DNA from: Henricia sp. BOLD:AAB3569
Taxonomy: Eukaryota > Echinodermata > Asteroidea > Spinulosida > Echinasteridae
Assembly (NCBI GenBank): GCA_037783545.1
Contig: JBBELK010000624.1
Location: 310,001 to 374,000 of the forward strand
Length of the DNA stretch: 64,000 nucleotides
Direction of reading: 5' to 3'
Below the pieces are notes generated by a model. It was given only the letters and a program-made list of their open reading frames with translations. It did no database searches and had not been told where the DNA came from. Below are positions 27,101-39,100 of the stretch, piece by piece. The first letter of the stretch is position 1; each line of letters starts with the position of its first letter. A program made the position numbers and the translations under genes.

Positions 27101-30100
27101 CATACCCTGAGGCACATAAGGCATATCTTAGGCCTATATATTCTTCAAGTTGTTTCCTTTTTTAAAGAAAAAGTGAGTGTGCACACATATTTTGTATTAA
27201 TCCTGGGGCCAATTTCATAAAGCTGTTTAGCAGAATAATTTGCTTAATCAAAAATTTGTGTGCTTTATAAAAATGTGTTAATAGGCGATAATAAGAATAG
27301 CCGATATTCTTGTGAACAGCACAAGTTGAAATGCGATTTTGACTATTAACACATTTTTATACAGCAAACAAATGTTTGATTCAGCTTGATGAAATTGGCC
27401 CCAGATCACATTCAGTTGGTTGGCAATGCTGATTGCAGTGCAGTGGTATTACATGGGCCAAGAAAACATGGAGCCAAGAAAACCCCCTCATTCCTACAGT
27501 CATCCAATTTTAAATAAGTACTATAGCCACTGCAAGTGATAAAAGCTAGCATTTAAAAAAAAGGTAGTATAGGGCTTGGGAATGTGATGTCATGCAACGT
27601 CACAATGCAGTGGTTTCTGCCATGTTTGTTGGCAGTAACATGCGCGAGTACGTTCAGATATAAGCAAAAGGGAGCTGCGTATCACTGTTAAACTGTTAAA
27701 CTGTAGTGCAAAGACCCACAACCACCCTGACGAAGGCCTAGTAGGCAACAAAATTGGTCCACCCTCGTAAGTTGAGCACTAGTTTTATTTTTGTGCACTT
27801 TGCACTACAGTTTAACGATACGTTCAGCTTGTTTTGTTCCCACGCGTGCAGGATGCGTGCGCCGCGCCGCGACATGTCAAATTCAACAACTAGGTCGTTG
27901 TTTGCATGATATGGAATCGCGCGGGTGCCGCACGTATCTAAAGTTGACGAGGCTGCACGCCAGTTTGCATAGCAACCACTCACTACCTTGAAGTATGGCG
28001 GCCGAGAATGACGTCAATAATGGTGTCGTGACGTTGATTCCCAAGCCCTATACGAGATTGGTTAACTGTTAAAAACAGCATGATTTCCACTGGTAACTAA
28101 AGGCCTACGTCGAGAAAACTACCGGTACCTTGTAGAAATTTCAGCCACGTAGATGCAGTAGTACTCCAGAAAACCTGTACAATCCAAGCATGGTTTTTGT
28201 GCTTGAATAAATGGCTCCAAAAATTGCCTACACGCAATATTTGGAGATTCAAATAATGTTATCATTTTTTCAATGTTATCAATAGGGGCACTGCAGACGA
28301 AATAATTTCACAGGATGATAATAAGTAGGCTTTTAGATAATATTTCAGACATTTTTTGGAGGGTAATTAGACTACTTTTAATTGGGAAAAAATATGAATA
28401 CACTGAAAATTGTATTTGTATTGTTTGTGGTTGGCAGGTTGTGGTGGCTACCTGAATGGAGCATCTGGATTCTTTGAGTTCCCTCCATCAGGCCAACTTT
28501 ATGATCATAGACTCAGCTGTGCATGGGTTATCACTGTGCAAGATAATAAGGTGGGTCCATCAACATTTGTCTTCAGACAAACATGAAATATTTTGTTTGA
28601 TTGGTTTTATCCATGGCATTAGACCATACATTTTTATACCGTTAATGTGGACATGCAGATACAGTTGTAGTCGGAAGTTTACATACAACTGTGTTAAAAC
28701 TGGTGTGCTTAAACTTGCATTGTCACCATTTTTGTAACAGTCTTTACTAAAGTCTTGATTTTGTGGAATTCCTCGCGTGCTTGCAGTACTTAAAACATAG
28801 CTTGCACACCTTGCAATGGTTCGGGTAGTCCTGTTTACCATTTTGGGTGATGATGGTAGTGGTGTACATGTATGTAAACTTCTGACTTCAACTGTACATG
28901 TGTAAGTTCCCTTTGTTGACAAATCTGTACAACTGACCGGCTTGATAATTCTCTATAAAAACAGTTCTCTGCAGTTTGCTGCTTAACATAATTGTATATT
29001 TTATTTTAGAAAAAATATGTTTCGCGTTGATTTGTGAAAAAGGAGCTTGTTCAGATTTTTTTCCAGAAAATGGATTTTGATAACCTAACAATCTTGTAAA
29101 ATACCTCTTCAAAATACTATCCATGGGACGAAAACAGAAAACTTGCTATCTTTAGTTTGGATGTGGAAGCAAAATGTTTGGTGTTATCACTGCCCTGCTT
29201 CATGTAACCGGATAAATTAGTTTACAAAACATTGGTGATCTTTTGACCATGTCCTTAGGGGCCGTCCAAAATTGTCAACATTTTCACGGTTGTACAGAGC
29301 GTAGTATTTTTCAGACTCCCCTTCCCCCACCCCCACCCCCACCCCCACCCCCACCCCCACCCCCACCCCCCCCCCCCCCCCCCTCCCCCACCCCCACCCC
29401 CACCCCCACCCCCACCCCCACCCCCTTCCTGCGCTCTGTAGACCCGTGGAAATGTTGACATATTTGGACGACCCATTACAAATGTATGGATTGATGGGCA
29501 CAAAATTTGAGAACGGTAATGACAAAATATGTTTGACAAATTATATGGTATCAAAATCTCATCACCCATGGGGAAAAATGGGTGAATGTGTCAAAAATGT
29601 GATCTGAACACTGTGCTTTAACACAATGTCATTTGTTTCTTGGGGATACTTCTCCTATAACGTTTTTACTTTAAAAAATATATATACACGTAAATACACT
29701 AAACAAAGCTATTTAAGCCTGCTTTGTAAATAACACAAACCATCCTCTTCAGGTCGTCCACATTACCTTTGCACGCTTTAAACTGGAGAGCCATGGTACC
29801 TGTGACTATGACTTCCTTCAAATCAACGACGGCGCCTCGGCTGTAGCGCAGCCCCTGGGGCGTTTCTGCGGAGAAACTGTACCAGACCCCATCACTAGCA
29901 CTCACAGTCAGCTGTACTTCTGGTTCCGTAGTGATGGCAGTAGAAGCTATGAAGGATTTGGGATCAACTGGTCTAGTCAAGACCCAGGTAATGTTATAAC
30001 AAACATTGTGGCATTATAAAAAAAGTGTTTGTTGTAGTCGACAAAGGCATGCATTATAATTTGTGTCCAGTTTTAGCTGTACATCGCGGTACAATGCCCC

Positions 30101-33100
30101 AAAGGCTTGGTGCATTGAACTAAAAACCTTGCTTGATTCTTAGGATTGTGGGTTAGAAACCTGGCCGCGTCCTTGTTTGTGATTTTATTGTTACCGGACT
30201 TAATATGCAGAGGTGAGATTTGAGAGTTTTCTGATTTTCATTGTGAAATTTACGATTTTTAGCGCATTTCCGCTTTTTTGTTGTGTGCTCCGCAATACAC
30301 ATTTTATTTTTCGCTTTTTTGCCCTTCCAAGTGCCATTGTTAATTTCTTTTTTAACTGTATGTAATTATTTTTCATATATCCCATATTGCACTTGTTTAT
30401 AAATGTATGCTTTACTGGCTCCCATACCCCACTTGGGGTCGCAGAGGTCAATAAACCATTCAACCTTGACGCAAGTGCCATGACATAGAGCATGTACAGT
30501 TGTAGTCGGAAGTTTACATACAACTGTGTTAAAACTGGTGTGCTTAAACTTGCGTTGTCACCATTTTTGTGACAGTCTTTACTAAAGTCGTGATTTTGTG
30601 GAATTCCTCACGTGCTTGCAGTACTTAAAACATAGCTTGCACACCTTGCAATGGTTCGGGTAGTCCTGTTTACCGTTTTGGGTGATGATGGTAGTGGTGT
30701 ACATGTATGTAAACTTCTGACTTCAACTGTACATGTATATACACATAGAGCATGTACATGTATGTACTGTGCCACTCGGCGATCTTACTGAGACTGCAAT
30801 GAGTAGCAAAGCAGACGTGTACAAGTCTAATCCCTAAGCAAGCACCATCTTTGCCTTCATCGTAAACTGGCGACGGTCGTGCGTTGTGGTGTGTGATGCG
30901 TGTACGTGTGCAGTGATGAGTGCGCAGTGGGCTACGAACGATTTTACCCTCCGCTTTCGTTTCCTGTCTTCAACGATCAATGTTGCCTAGATTCTTTTTA
31001 ATATTATCTACATTTGTACAAGGTAAATATTTAAAAAAAAACTGGTTGTTATGATACCTGGTTTAAATGTTTTGACATTGAAATTTGCATGATGGTGGTG
31101 TTTAAAAGGATCCTAAAAGTTGAAGTCTTCGTGGTCTCTACATCTCTCCCCCGCCCCCACCCCAAGGAAGCCACACCCTCTTCCAATCTCACCCCTGAAT
31201 AGACTATGTAAGTTGACCTCGCGAACGTGCGAGACCACTGTTATTTCCGGGCACAAGACCCTATCTCTTCAACGCACGTCGCGAGCGAAATTCTTGGATT
31301 ATTTTGTTTACGCAGGTTTTTGTAAACTCAGACGGCCCATAAAATCTTGCATTCCAATTGATGAAGTGGGGTATATAATCAAAAATAAGCAATCGAAATG
31401 TAAAAATTCACGATCTTTTCTGAGCCGACAAGTCAATCTTTGAAGATAGTAAACGACATGCAGCAAAAGATATGCAACACGCACAGCAGCCGACGTACGT
31501 ACATGTAGGCCTACAGTGTACATACAGACCTCGCTAGCGATAGGCGAAACGCCATCTACCAAAAGTAGAGCTTGCAGACTTTTTTTTTTAGAGTGCCCAA
31601 ATTCGAAGCATTAATTTTCACATGAATCCACACTTGGGTCATCCATTCCAAATTGGATGAAGAATATGCTAGCAGAGAAATTTATTCAGGTCACGAAATT
31701 TTAATAATTTTTTTTCGTTTTTAGAGATAATTATGCATGTATTATATATTGTAAAAAAACATTTTAGTTACCCGAATCACTTTCGGGTCGGTTGTATACT
31801 TAAGATTGGACAGAAAAATTTATATACAAAAAACAAAATCTCGCCCGTGTTATAGGAATAGGCGTTTTAGTCGTGTTGTGCCCGGAAGCTCAGATTTGAC
31901 CTTTGCCGCGAGACTTACATAGTCTATATAGAGTTGACTACAGCCTTAAATTTGAGCCAACTAATCAAAGTTAATGACCACGTACCCTGGCAGCTAACAT
32001 AACGTCGAGTCAAACTGCCTTTGAGCAAGTCAAGTCATTTGACACAAATGCCAACCCAAGTTTCAAGGTATAGTTGACCCGATTTATTTCAGTTATAGCT
32101 AGTGTTAACACTGATGCCCATCTGCCCCTTTGTTTCAGTCTGTGGTGGTGACCTGACCGATAGCAATCACGGTAACATCAACTCCCCTGGATACCCTGGC
32201 GACTATCCCGTCAACAGGGACTGCGTGTGGACCGTCACTGTAGATGCTGGGATGTACATCACCTTTGCATTCGGCACATTGCAGCTAGAGCACCATGCGA
32301 CGTGTGATTTTGACTACTTGGAGGTATGGTTGATTAGTTGCATGTTTATTTATTTATTTATTTATTTATTCACCACATCCAACAGCGGAAGAACCGCCAA
32401 TTACAGGAATGGGATCAATTAACATAGATATTTGAATAACTATCAACTTCTAAGTTGAATTAGAAACGGCCAGTGACACCGGGGAATCCCTCCCCTTGCT
32501 CTTCACAAAATAATGCTCTGGGATCTTTAAAGTGCGTTACCGAAACCTAACACACTGGACCAACGGCTTTACATCCCTTCCGAAGGATGGAACAAGTGTG
32601 AATAAGTGCCTTGCTCAAGAACACAAGTGCCACAACCCGTCACGGCCCGGAATCGAACCCACATTCTAGTACTGGCACAGGAACTTGAGTTCGACGCACT
32701 AGACCGCTCGGCCATTACACCCCACATGTGGTTGAGATTTACTCCATCTCTATGAAAAAGCGTGACATGACCTTTGCCTAGCAACATCATAACGTGTTCA
32801 AACTCATGGTAGTATTTTACTAGTACAGCATGGTTTTAGGAAATGTTTTGTTTTACCCATAGCAGTGTCTCAAGTATTTATTAGACAGCACAGTATTTCA
32901 TGAAGAGGGGGAGGGTCGCATTTCTGTCTGCATTTCTGTAAAACAATCTTCCAACATCTCATTGGGAAACACTTATTTAGCATGACTTAAACCCTTTGAC
33001 ACACAAACATACCGATTTGAGCAGTCTGCAGGGCTCGAAATACCCACTGGACCAGTGGACCGAGGCCAGTAATTTAAGCCTCGGTCTAGTGCTTTCTCCA

Positions 33101-36100
33101 CCGTACTAGACCAGTGGTCCAGTGCATTTTTAAACTAACGAACAGTAAATCCACGTTCCTTGTAGCTTTGGTCTTGTAAAAATAGCGTCGGTCCAGTCAA
33201 TGGTTTAAGCTACTAACCCTGTGGTCTAGCAGATTTTTTTCATGAAATTCGAGCCCTGGTCTGATTTTAATTTTATGAAATTGTTCCCCTTTTATTCATA
33301 TTTGGGCAGATTCGGGATGGCCTAACAGAGAGTTACCCTTCACTGGGGAAATTCTGCAGTACAATAAGCCCGGGACCAGTAGTTACTACCGGCCCATATG
33401 CCTTCATTCGCTTCCACAGTGACATTTCCAGGACGGACACTGGCTTCCATATCACCTACACATCAACATCAAGTATGTACAGTAAAACCTGCTATGAAGA
33501 CCACCTTTATAAAGAGGCCATCTTCCTAAAGTGGCCACATTTGGTCGGTCCCAAATCAGTTTGTACAAAATTAAATGGAGGTAGAACCTTGATATTGTTG
33601 CCCCTGTCTAACGCGTCCAGTGGCCACGGCACTACGATCTTTGTCTGTACAATCCTATTGCAGTTGAATCTGATTAATCTGGCCAAACACACTAAATTGC
33701 CTCAATAAATCAAGCAACTCTGGGAAATTTTAAGAAAGTTGTTAAAACTTCTCTTTAGCTGTTTTAAAACTAGACACGTACTGCAGAATGTTTTAGGATG
33801 TTCACATATCTGTACATTTGTCCATTAATGTACCTGCGAGTGAAGTGAATTTGTTGTGTGTGATAACCGGGAGCTGGGTTTCTATATAGACTGGCAGCCC
33901 AGAGGGTTTTGGTTAAACGAACGAGGTACCAATAACCGAGGGCAGGAACATTTAGGAAGTTACCTAGTATTTGCAGATCTGGGCGTCTGCTATTAATCTG
34001 TACATAATCTCACCCGGTTCTTGTCTCTTCTTCAGTGAATTTGCAAACAAATGGACAAATGCTGAATTAAGAAAGTTATTATTTTGGTATGGATACTGTG
34101 TCTAATTTTTGTGCCAACCCAATACCCGAGAACTCCACTTATAAACATAGTCAATCACAGCGCTCCCAGATTTACGCCGGATGTAACACAGAACAGCCGT
34201 CTGCCAAAGCTACCCATTCAAAACAAATCGTTTGTCGACGGCCGTTGTATCTTGCATTTATTATAATGAGATTTTGGCGGGCGTCTGGCGGGACTTTTGC
34301 AGCAGAAAATTCGTCTGGCTAGGGCCATTTCGTACTCTGTGTGATGTGATCTTTCATCTAAACTTAGTTTCATGTGGTACTTCGAATGTTTGATCCAGCG
34401 CAATTTTTGGCCCCCTTTGGGGGTCCCCAGGGGTCAAACGCAGCAGAGGGACCGCGGCAGACGCCCAGATCTGCAAATACTACATGTAGGTAACTTCCTA
34501 AATGTTCCTGCCCTCGGTTGTTGGTACCTCGTTCGTTTAACCAAAACCCTCTTGGCTGCCGGTCTAATACTACTCAAGGAGCTGATCTGAGAAGACTAAA
34601 GGAATGATATAATTGACCAGGAATGATTAACATTTTCAGTGCCCAGAGCACCTTGCTTGTTGGATTTGTGCGCTAAATAAACTTCCAGCGTCGTTATTAT
34701 TATAACAACACTTGACCACAGGGGTGGTATTTAAAAAGGGCGCTTCTTAAATGTACTGTATTTTAATATTGATGTTACCAATGTGTGGTGAATACAGTTG
34801 ATCCAGGTTGCGGAGGCGTCATGACGGATGATAGTGCCATCATCATCTCACCTAACTACCCCAACTCCTACCCACACAATGCTGAGTGCATCTGGACGAT
34901 ACAGATTCAAGACAACGGCAGGATTCTATTCACTATCACCGACCTGCTCATTGAGGAACACGACAACTGCATCTATGACTATGTCGAGGTAATGCACAGT
35001 GGTTTAAGACCCAGACATTTCGGCCGATTTTGGTTTGCAGTTTTTTGACTTATAACAAGTCAGTTGTTTTTGAAAAAATAGATTTGGGGCAAAAAAGCTT
35101 TTTTGTGCCCCGAACAAATGCCTATTTGTAGCCTTAATGTAACTGTATGAGAATAAGCCGAGTAATTAAAACGTGCAGTCAACTGAACTAAATATAATAT
35201 TTTCCCGAATAGAACAACCGTTTTTAAAAATGTTCTATGCATTATATTTTAGTCCTTGAAATGCTCTATCCAGAATTCGCCATCAAAGGCATCAGCTCAA
35301 CGGGAGTTTGAAATGGGCATAACTTCAAATAATGTCAAAGTAATCGTCAATAGAAGGCGCTTTCGTGAACTGCGTGCGTTTTAGAGCCTCTTGGAGGTTT
35401 TGCGGCTGGGTAATGAGCTGTTTTGGATTGCAAATAGGTTGAATGGGTGTGCAAAGTGACTACATCGAAGGTATATTGAAGTAAGTTTGTGGTATTTTGT
35501 CATGTCTGGGTGGTACTGGCTTTTAAACCACTGTGTAATGGTTTGTTTTCCCTTTCTAGGAAAAGTTGAAGCAGTAGCCTATTGATCATACAGATTGAAT
35601 TGATAATATGTGTTGTTGTTCTCTATTTGATCTCCTAGTTGCGAGATGGATTTGATGAGACGGCACCATTTGTTGGTCGTTATTGCCATTCCACTGCTGT
35701 ACCACCACCATTTGTTTCCAGCGGTAATACACTATGGGTCAAGTTCAAGACGGATTTGTCCTTCAGTGCTGGTGGTTTCAGGGCAACCTATGAATTACGT
35801 GAGTTTCCAAAGGACAAAATATTTGATTTCATAAATGAGACATGACAGAGGAAAGTGAGGTACTACGGCCAAGTGGCTTGGGTCGTTTACTTGCAACGCT
35901 TCGGTGAAAACGTAGAGTTGCGAGTTCTGCATCCGATCGTGGTACCTGTGCACAATTGCTCTATCCTCCGGAAGGGATGTGAAGCTGTTGGTCCAATGTG
36001 TTGTGTAGCGCATAAGATCCCAGGGCACTCTTTAGAAAAAAGTAAGGGAATTCTCTGTTGCTTCTGGCCGTTAGCTGCTAATGGCACCACCAACTTATGT

Positions 36101-39100
36101 AGTAAAGGCGCGTGTGGTCTAGTGGGTATGAAGCAGGGCTCCCAATCAGAGGTTGGGGGTTCGAGCCCCACTTCGACCAACGTGTCTGTGTCCCTGGGCA
36201 AGGCACTTAATCCCAGTTGCCTCGTCAACCCAAGCGATATATGGGAAGCTGTTAAGGGGAATGCCACAATCTAACTGCTGATTGGGTTGTGCGCCTGACC
36301 AGCAGCCACCTAGTTGAAGCGAAATGGTTCTGGTGATTCCCTGATGGCAGCGGTAATAATGGTAATAGCGCCTTGAGCACCCTGCAGGGTGGATATGTGC
36401 GCTATACAAAAACTCTGTTTGCTAGGATAGGGCGACAATTTGTGTGTAAAAAAGCTATATTAGGGCGACACGCTCAATAGGGCGACAATTTGGTGTCGCC
36501 CTAATATTTTTGAGTTTAAAAACCATTTTTGTAGGTCAAAAACCATTTTTTTTAAATCGAGAACCATTTTTATTAGGTCTAGAACCGTCTCTCTTAGGTC
36601 TGTAACCATGCTTCGGGTAGAGAAATTAGGTGTCAATTTGAGTGATTCTTCCCGAAATTTCGGTTGTCCCCGGGGAAAGGCTTCCCGAATTGTCGCCCTA
36701 TTGCTGCATCCAGAGTTTTTACAAATCTAATCATTATTATTTATTATTATGTCGATGTTTAGGTGGAAGACACTTACATGTATAAGCTTCATGCAACTCG
36801 TCCTATACAGGCTGAAAAATAAAGTTCCATAAGCTCAATGTGATGTACAGCTCACATGAATATTATTCATAATGTGCGCTATAGAAATGTAACAATTAAA
36901 CACAAATGCTCCATCCTTAGGAAGGGATGTAAAGCCATTGGTCCAGTGTGTCGTGCAATGCACTTTGCTCAGCTAATACATTTATGATAGCATCTGGCTA
37001 TTACCTTGTTTAACCACATTCTAGCAATGTATAGTCAATCCGAGTGTTGCAAAGTATGATCTTTTGGTGAGAAGATTCATACACCCTAATGTAGAAATGA
37101 CTCTCAAGAGTCAGTATTTGTGGTGCTTGACCAGGGGCCAATTTCATAAAGCTGGTTTTTATAAAAATGGGTTAACAGTCCAAATCTTATGTGATGTGTA
37201 TTACAATGTATTACTATTCCTGCTAAGAACACAAGTTAGTAACAATTTTGTACTATTAAACTATTTTTATAAAGCAAACAAATTTGGGATTAAGCAAATT
37301 TTTCTGCTAAACAGCTTTTTCTGCTAAACAGTCTTAACGTTTGGCCAATCACATTTGCCTTTTTAATTTTTAATTTTTTTCAAAAAATAATCCTGCCGTC
37401 AACTGTGTAAAAAACAAAAAATAAATAATAATAATAATAATTAATCATAGACTATATGAGAGATGGCGTTAATAATGTAATGCTACGTTTAAACCATGTC
37501 CCCGGCAGTCCCGGCGCCCCGGTAGAGGATCACCGTGGAAGCACCGGGATGGACGTCGGGGAGCGTAGGGGACCGGGGTGGCGAAACGTGAATGACCGTA
37601 GCTCACCCTTGCCACCGGCCGGTGACCGGCCAGTGAGCAGCTCTGTCAAAAATTTTACCCCGGCAGTCCCGGCACTAATGAGAATCGTCCTGGGCCGCAG
37701 TGGGACGGGGCTTCCGTCACAGGGCGTGACGGACCGCAGTGTGCCTTGAGTCACCGGGGTGTGGCACCGTGGGGTGCCGGGGACCTCTGATCGCCTCACG
37801 CTCCGCCACGTTTGGAAGCCCGGCACCCCACGGTCTGCCAGGGCCCGTCTCGGTAGTGGCCACAGCAGGGTGTGAATGCGGCCCGGTGAGCTGCGGTGCG
37901 CCAAGGTGTGTGACGGTTGTTGCTCAGGGCCAGTTACGCCTCACTGCGTCGCGCTCCAGGACGAAGTAAAATAAAGGTGTGGAGCGCACTATTTATACCC
38001 ACCGGGGCTCACCGGGAGATCACGCTTTCCGTACCGGGACGTAACGCACCGTGGTAGAACGCAACACACCGGCTCAACTAGGGCCGAGTCGAGCCGAAGT
38101 AATAAAAAGACAATAAAAGTTCCACGGCACGCCACGTTTTGGCCAAACCGGGGCGCCGGGACTGCCGAGGACATGGTGTAAACGTAGCATAAACAAAACC
38201 CATGTTGTGCAGGGGTTCATGGGATTATTTGGAATACTGTAATAAATATGCGGTATAGTGTTGGTCCGTGAATTAATTGTGGAAGGTGTCACTACCGTAA
38301 CAAATTGCTTCAACAAATAATCCAGAAACTCTTCGGAGGTGGCTCAATTGCTGGGGGCTAACTGCATTCCAGTCAGTTTAAGAGCGTGGTATAAACTACA
38401 GTGAGTTTGATGTATATAAACGCAATGAGCGGCAGTTTGGCGAGCACTCTATTGTCTCCATTTAATCCCGTCATGCTTCGCGCAGAGACGTTTGTTGGGT
38501 TATCTCGCTTGTGGGCTATTAAGAGGTCCTTGGGATCTTGCCACACTGTAGATGTACCACACCACGAATGTACCACATTTTAAGTATATATTCCCCTTGT
38601 TCTGCAGAATGCGGTGGCATCTTTTCGGACCCATCCCAGGAGCTTCTGTCACCCTACTTCCCCAACTACTACCCCCATGACAAGACCTGTGAGTACGTCA
38701 TCAACGCTCCGCAGGGCCAGGTGGTGCTTCTGACGTTTGTCACCTTTGACATCGAGGCTCATTCTGATTGTAACTATGATTATCTTGAGGTGGGTGTGAT
38801 TGCAATAGCATTGCACCTTTCTGTGTGAGAAGATACCACATTTTAAGTTACATTCTGCCCAGAACTGGGTAATTTCGAGCTATACAAAGCACTGCTGTGT
38901 AACATAATACAGTAGCTGATTCATTCTGTAGAAAATGTTTGAGCTTTCATGTATATGGGTGATTCCATAAATTCGGGCCCTATTGGCATGAATGGGTAGA
39001 TTGTACTTTCATGTTGAAGTGTCAATTTACTTTAGTCCACATGTTATTTTTTGAGTTTTGCTTGTGTCACCAACATCAATTTGTACTAAACAAAACCTTC

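Noticed and set aside
29217..29569. Poly-proline or poly-glycine protein and telomere-like repeat
   Set aside because: The tract is a CCCCCA microsatellite readable in every frame. It is not the animal telomere hexamer and lies within an intron.
34990..35540. Firm assignment of the CACAGTGG element to Transib/ProtoRAG because of CACAGTG ends and a 5-bp duplication
   Set aside because: The second copy (21181-22485) has flanks that fit a 7-bp duplication with CAGTGG ends, which would suit P or hAT better. No convincing nonamer spacing or RAG-like coding is present.
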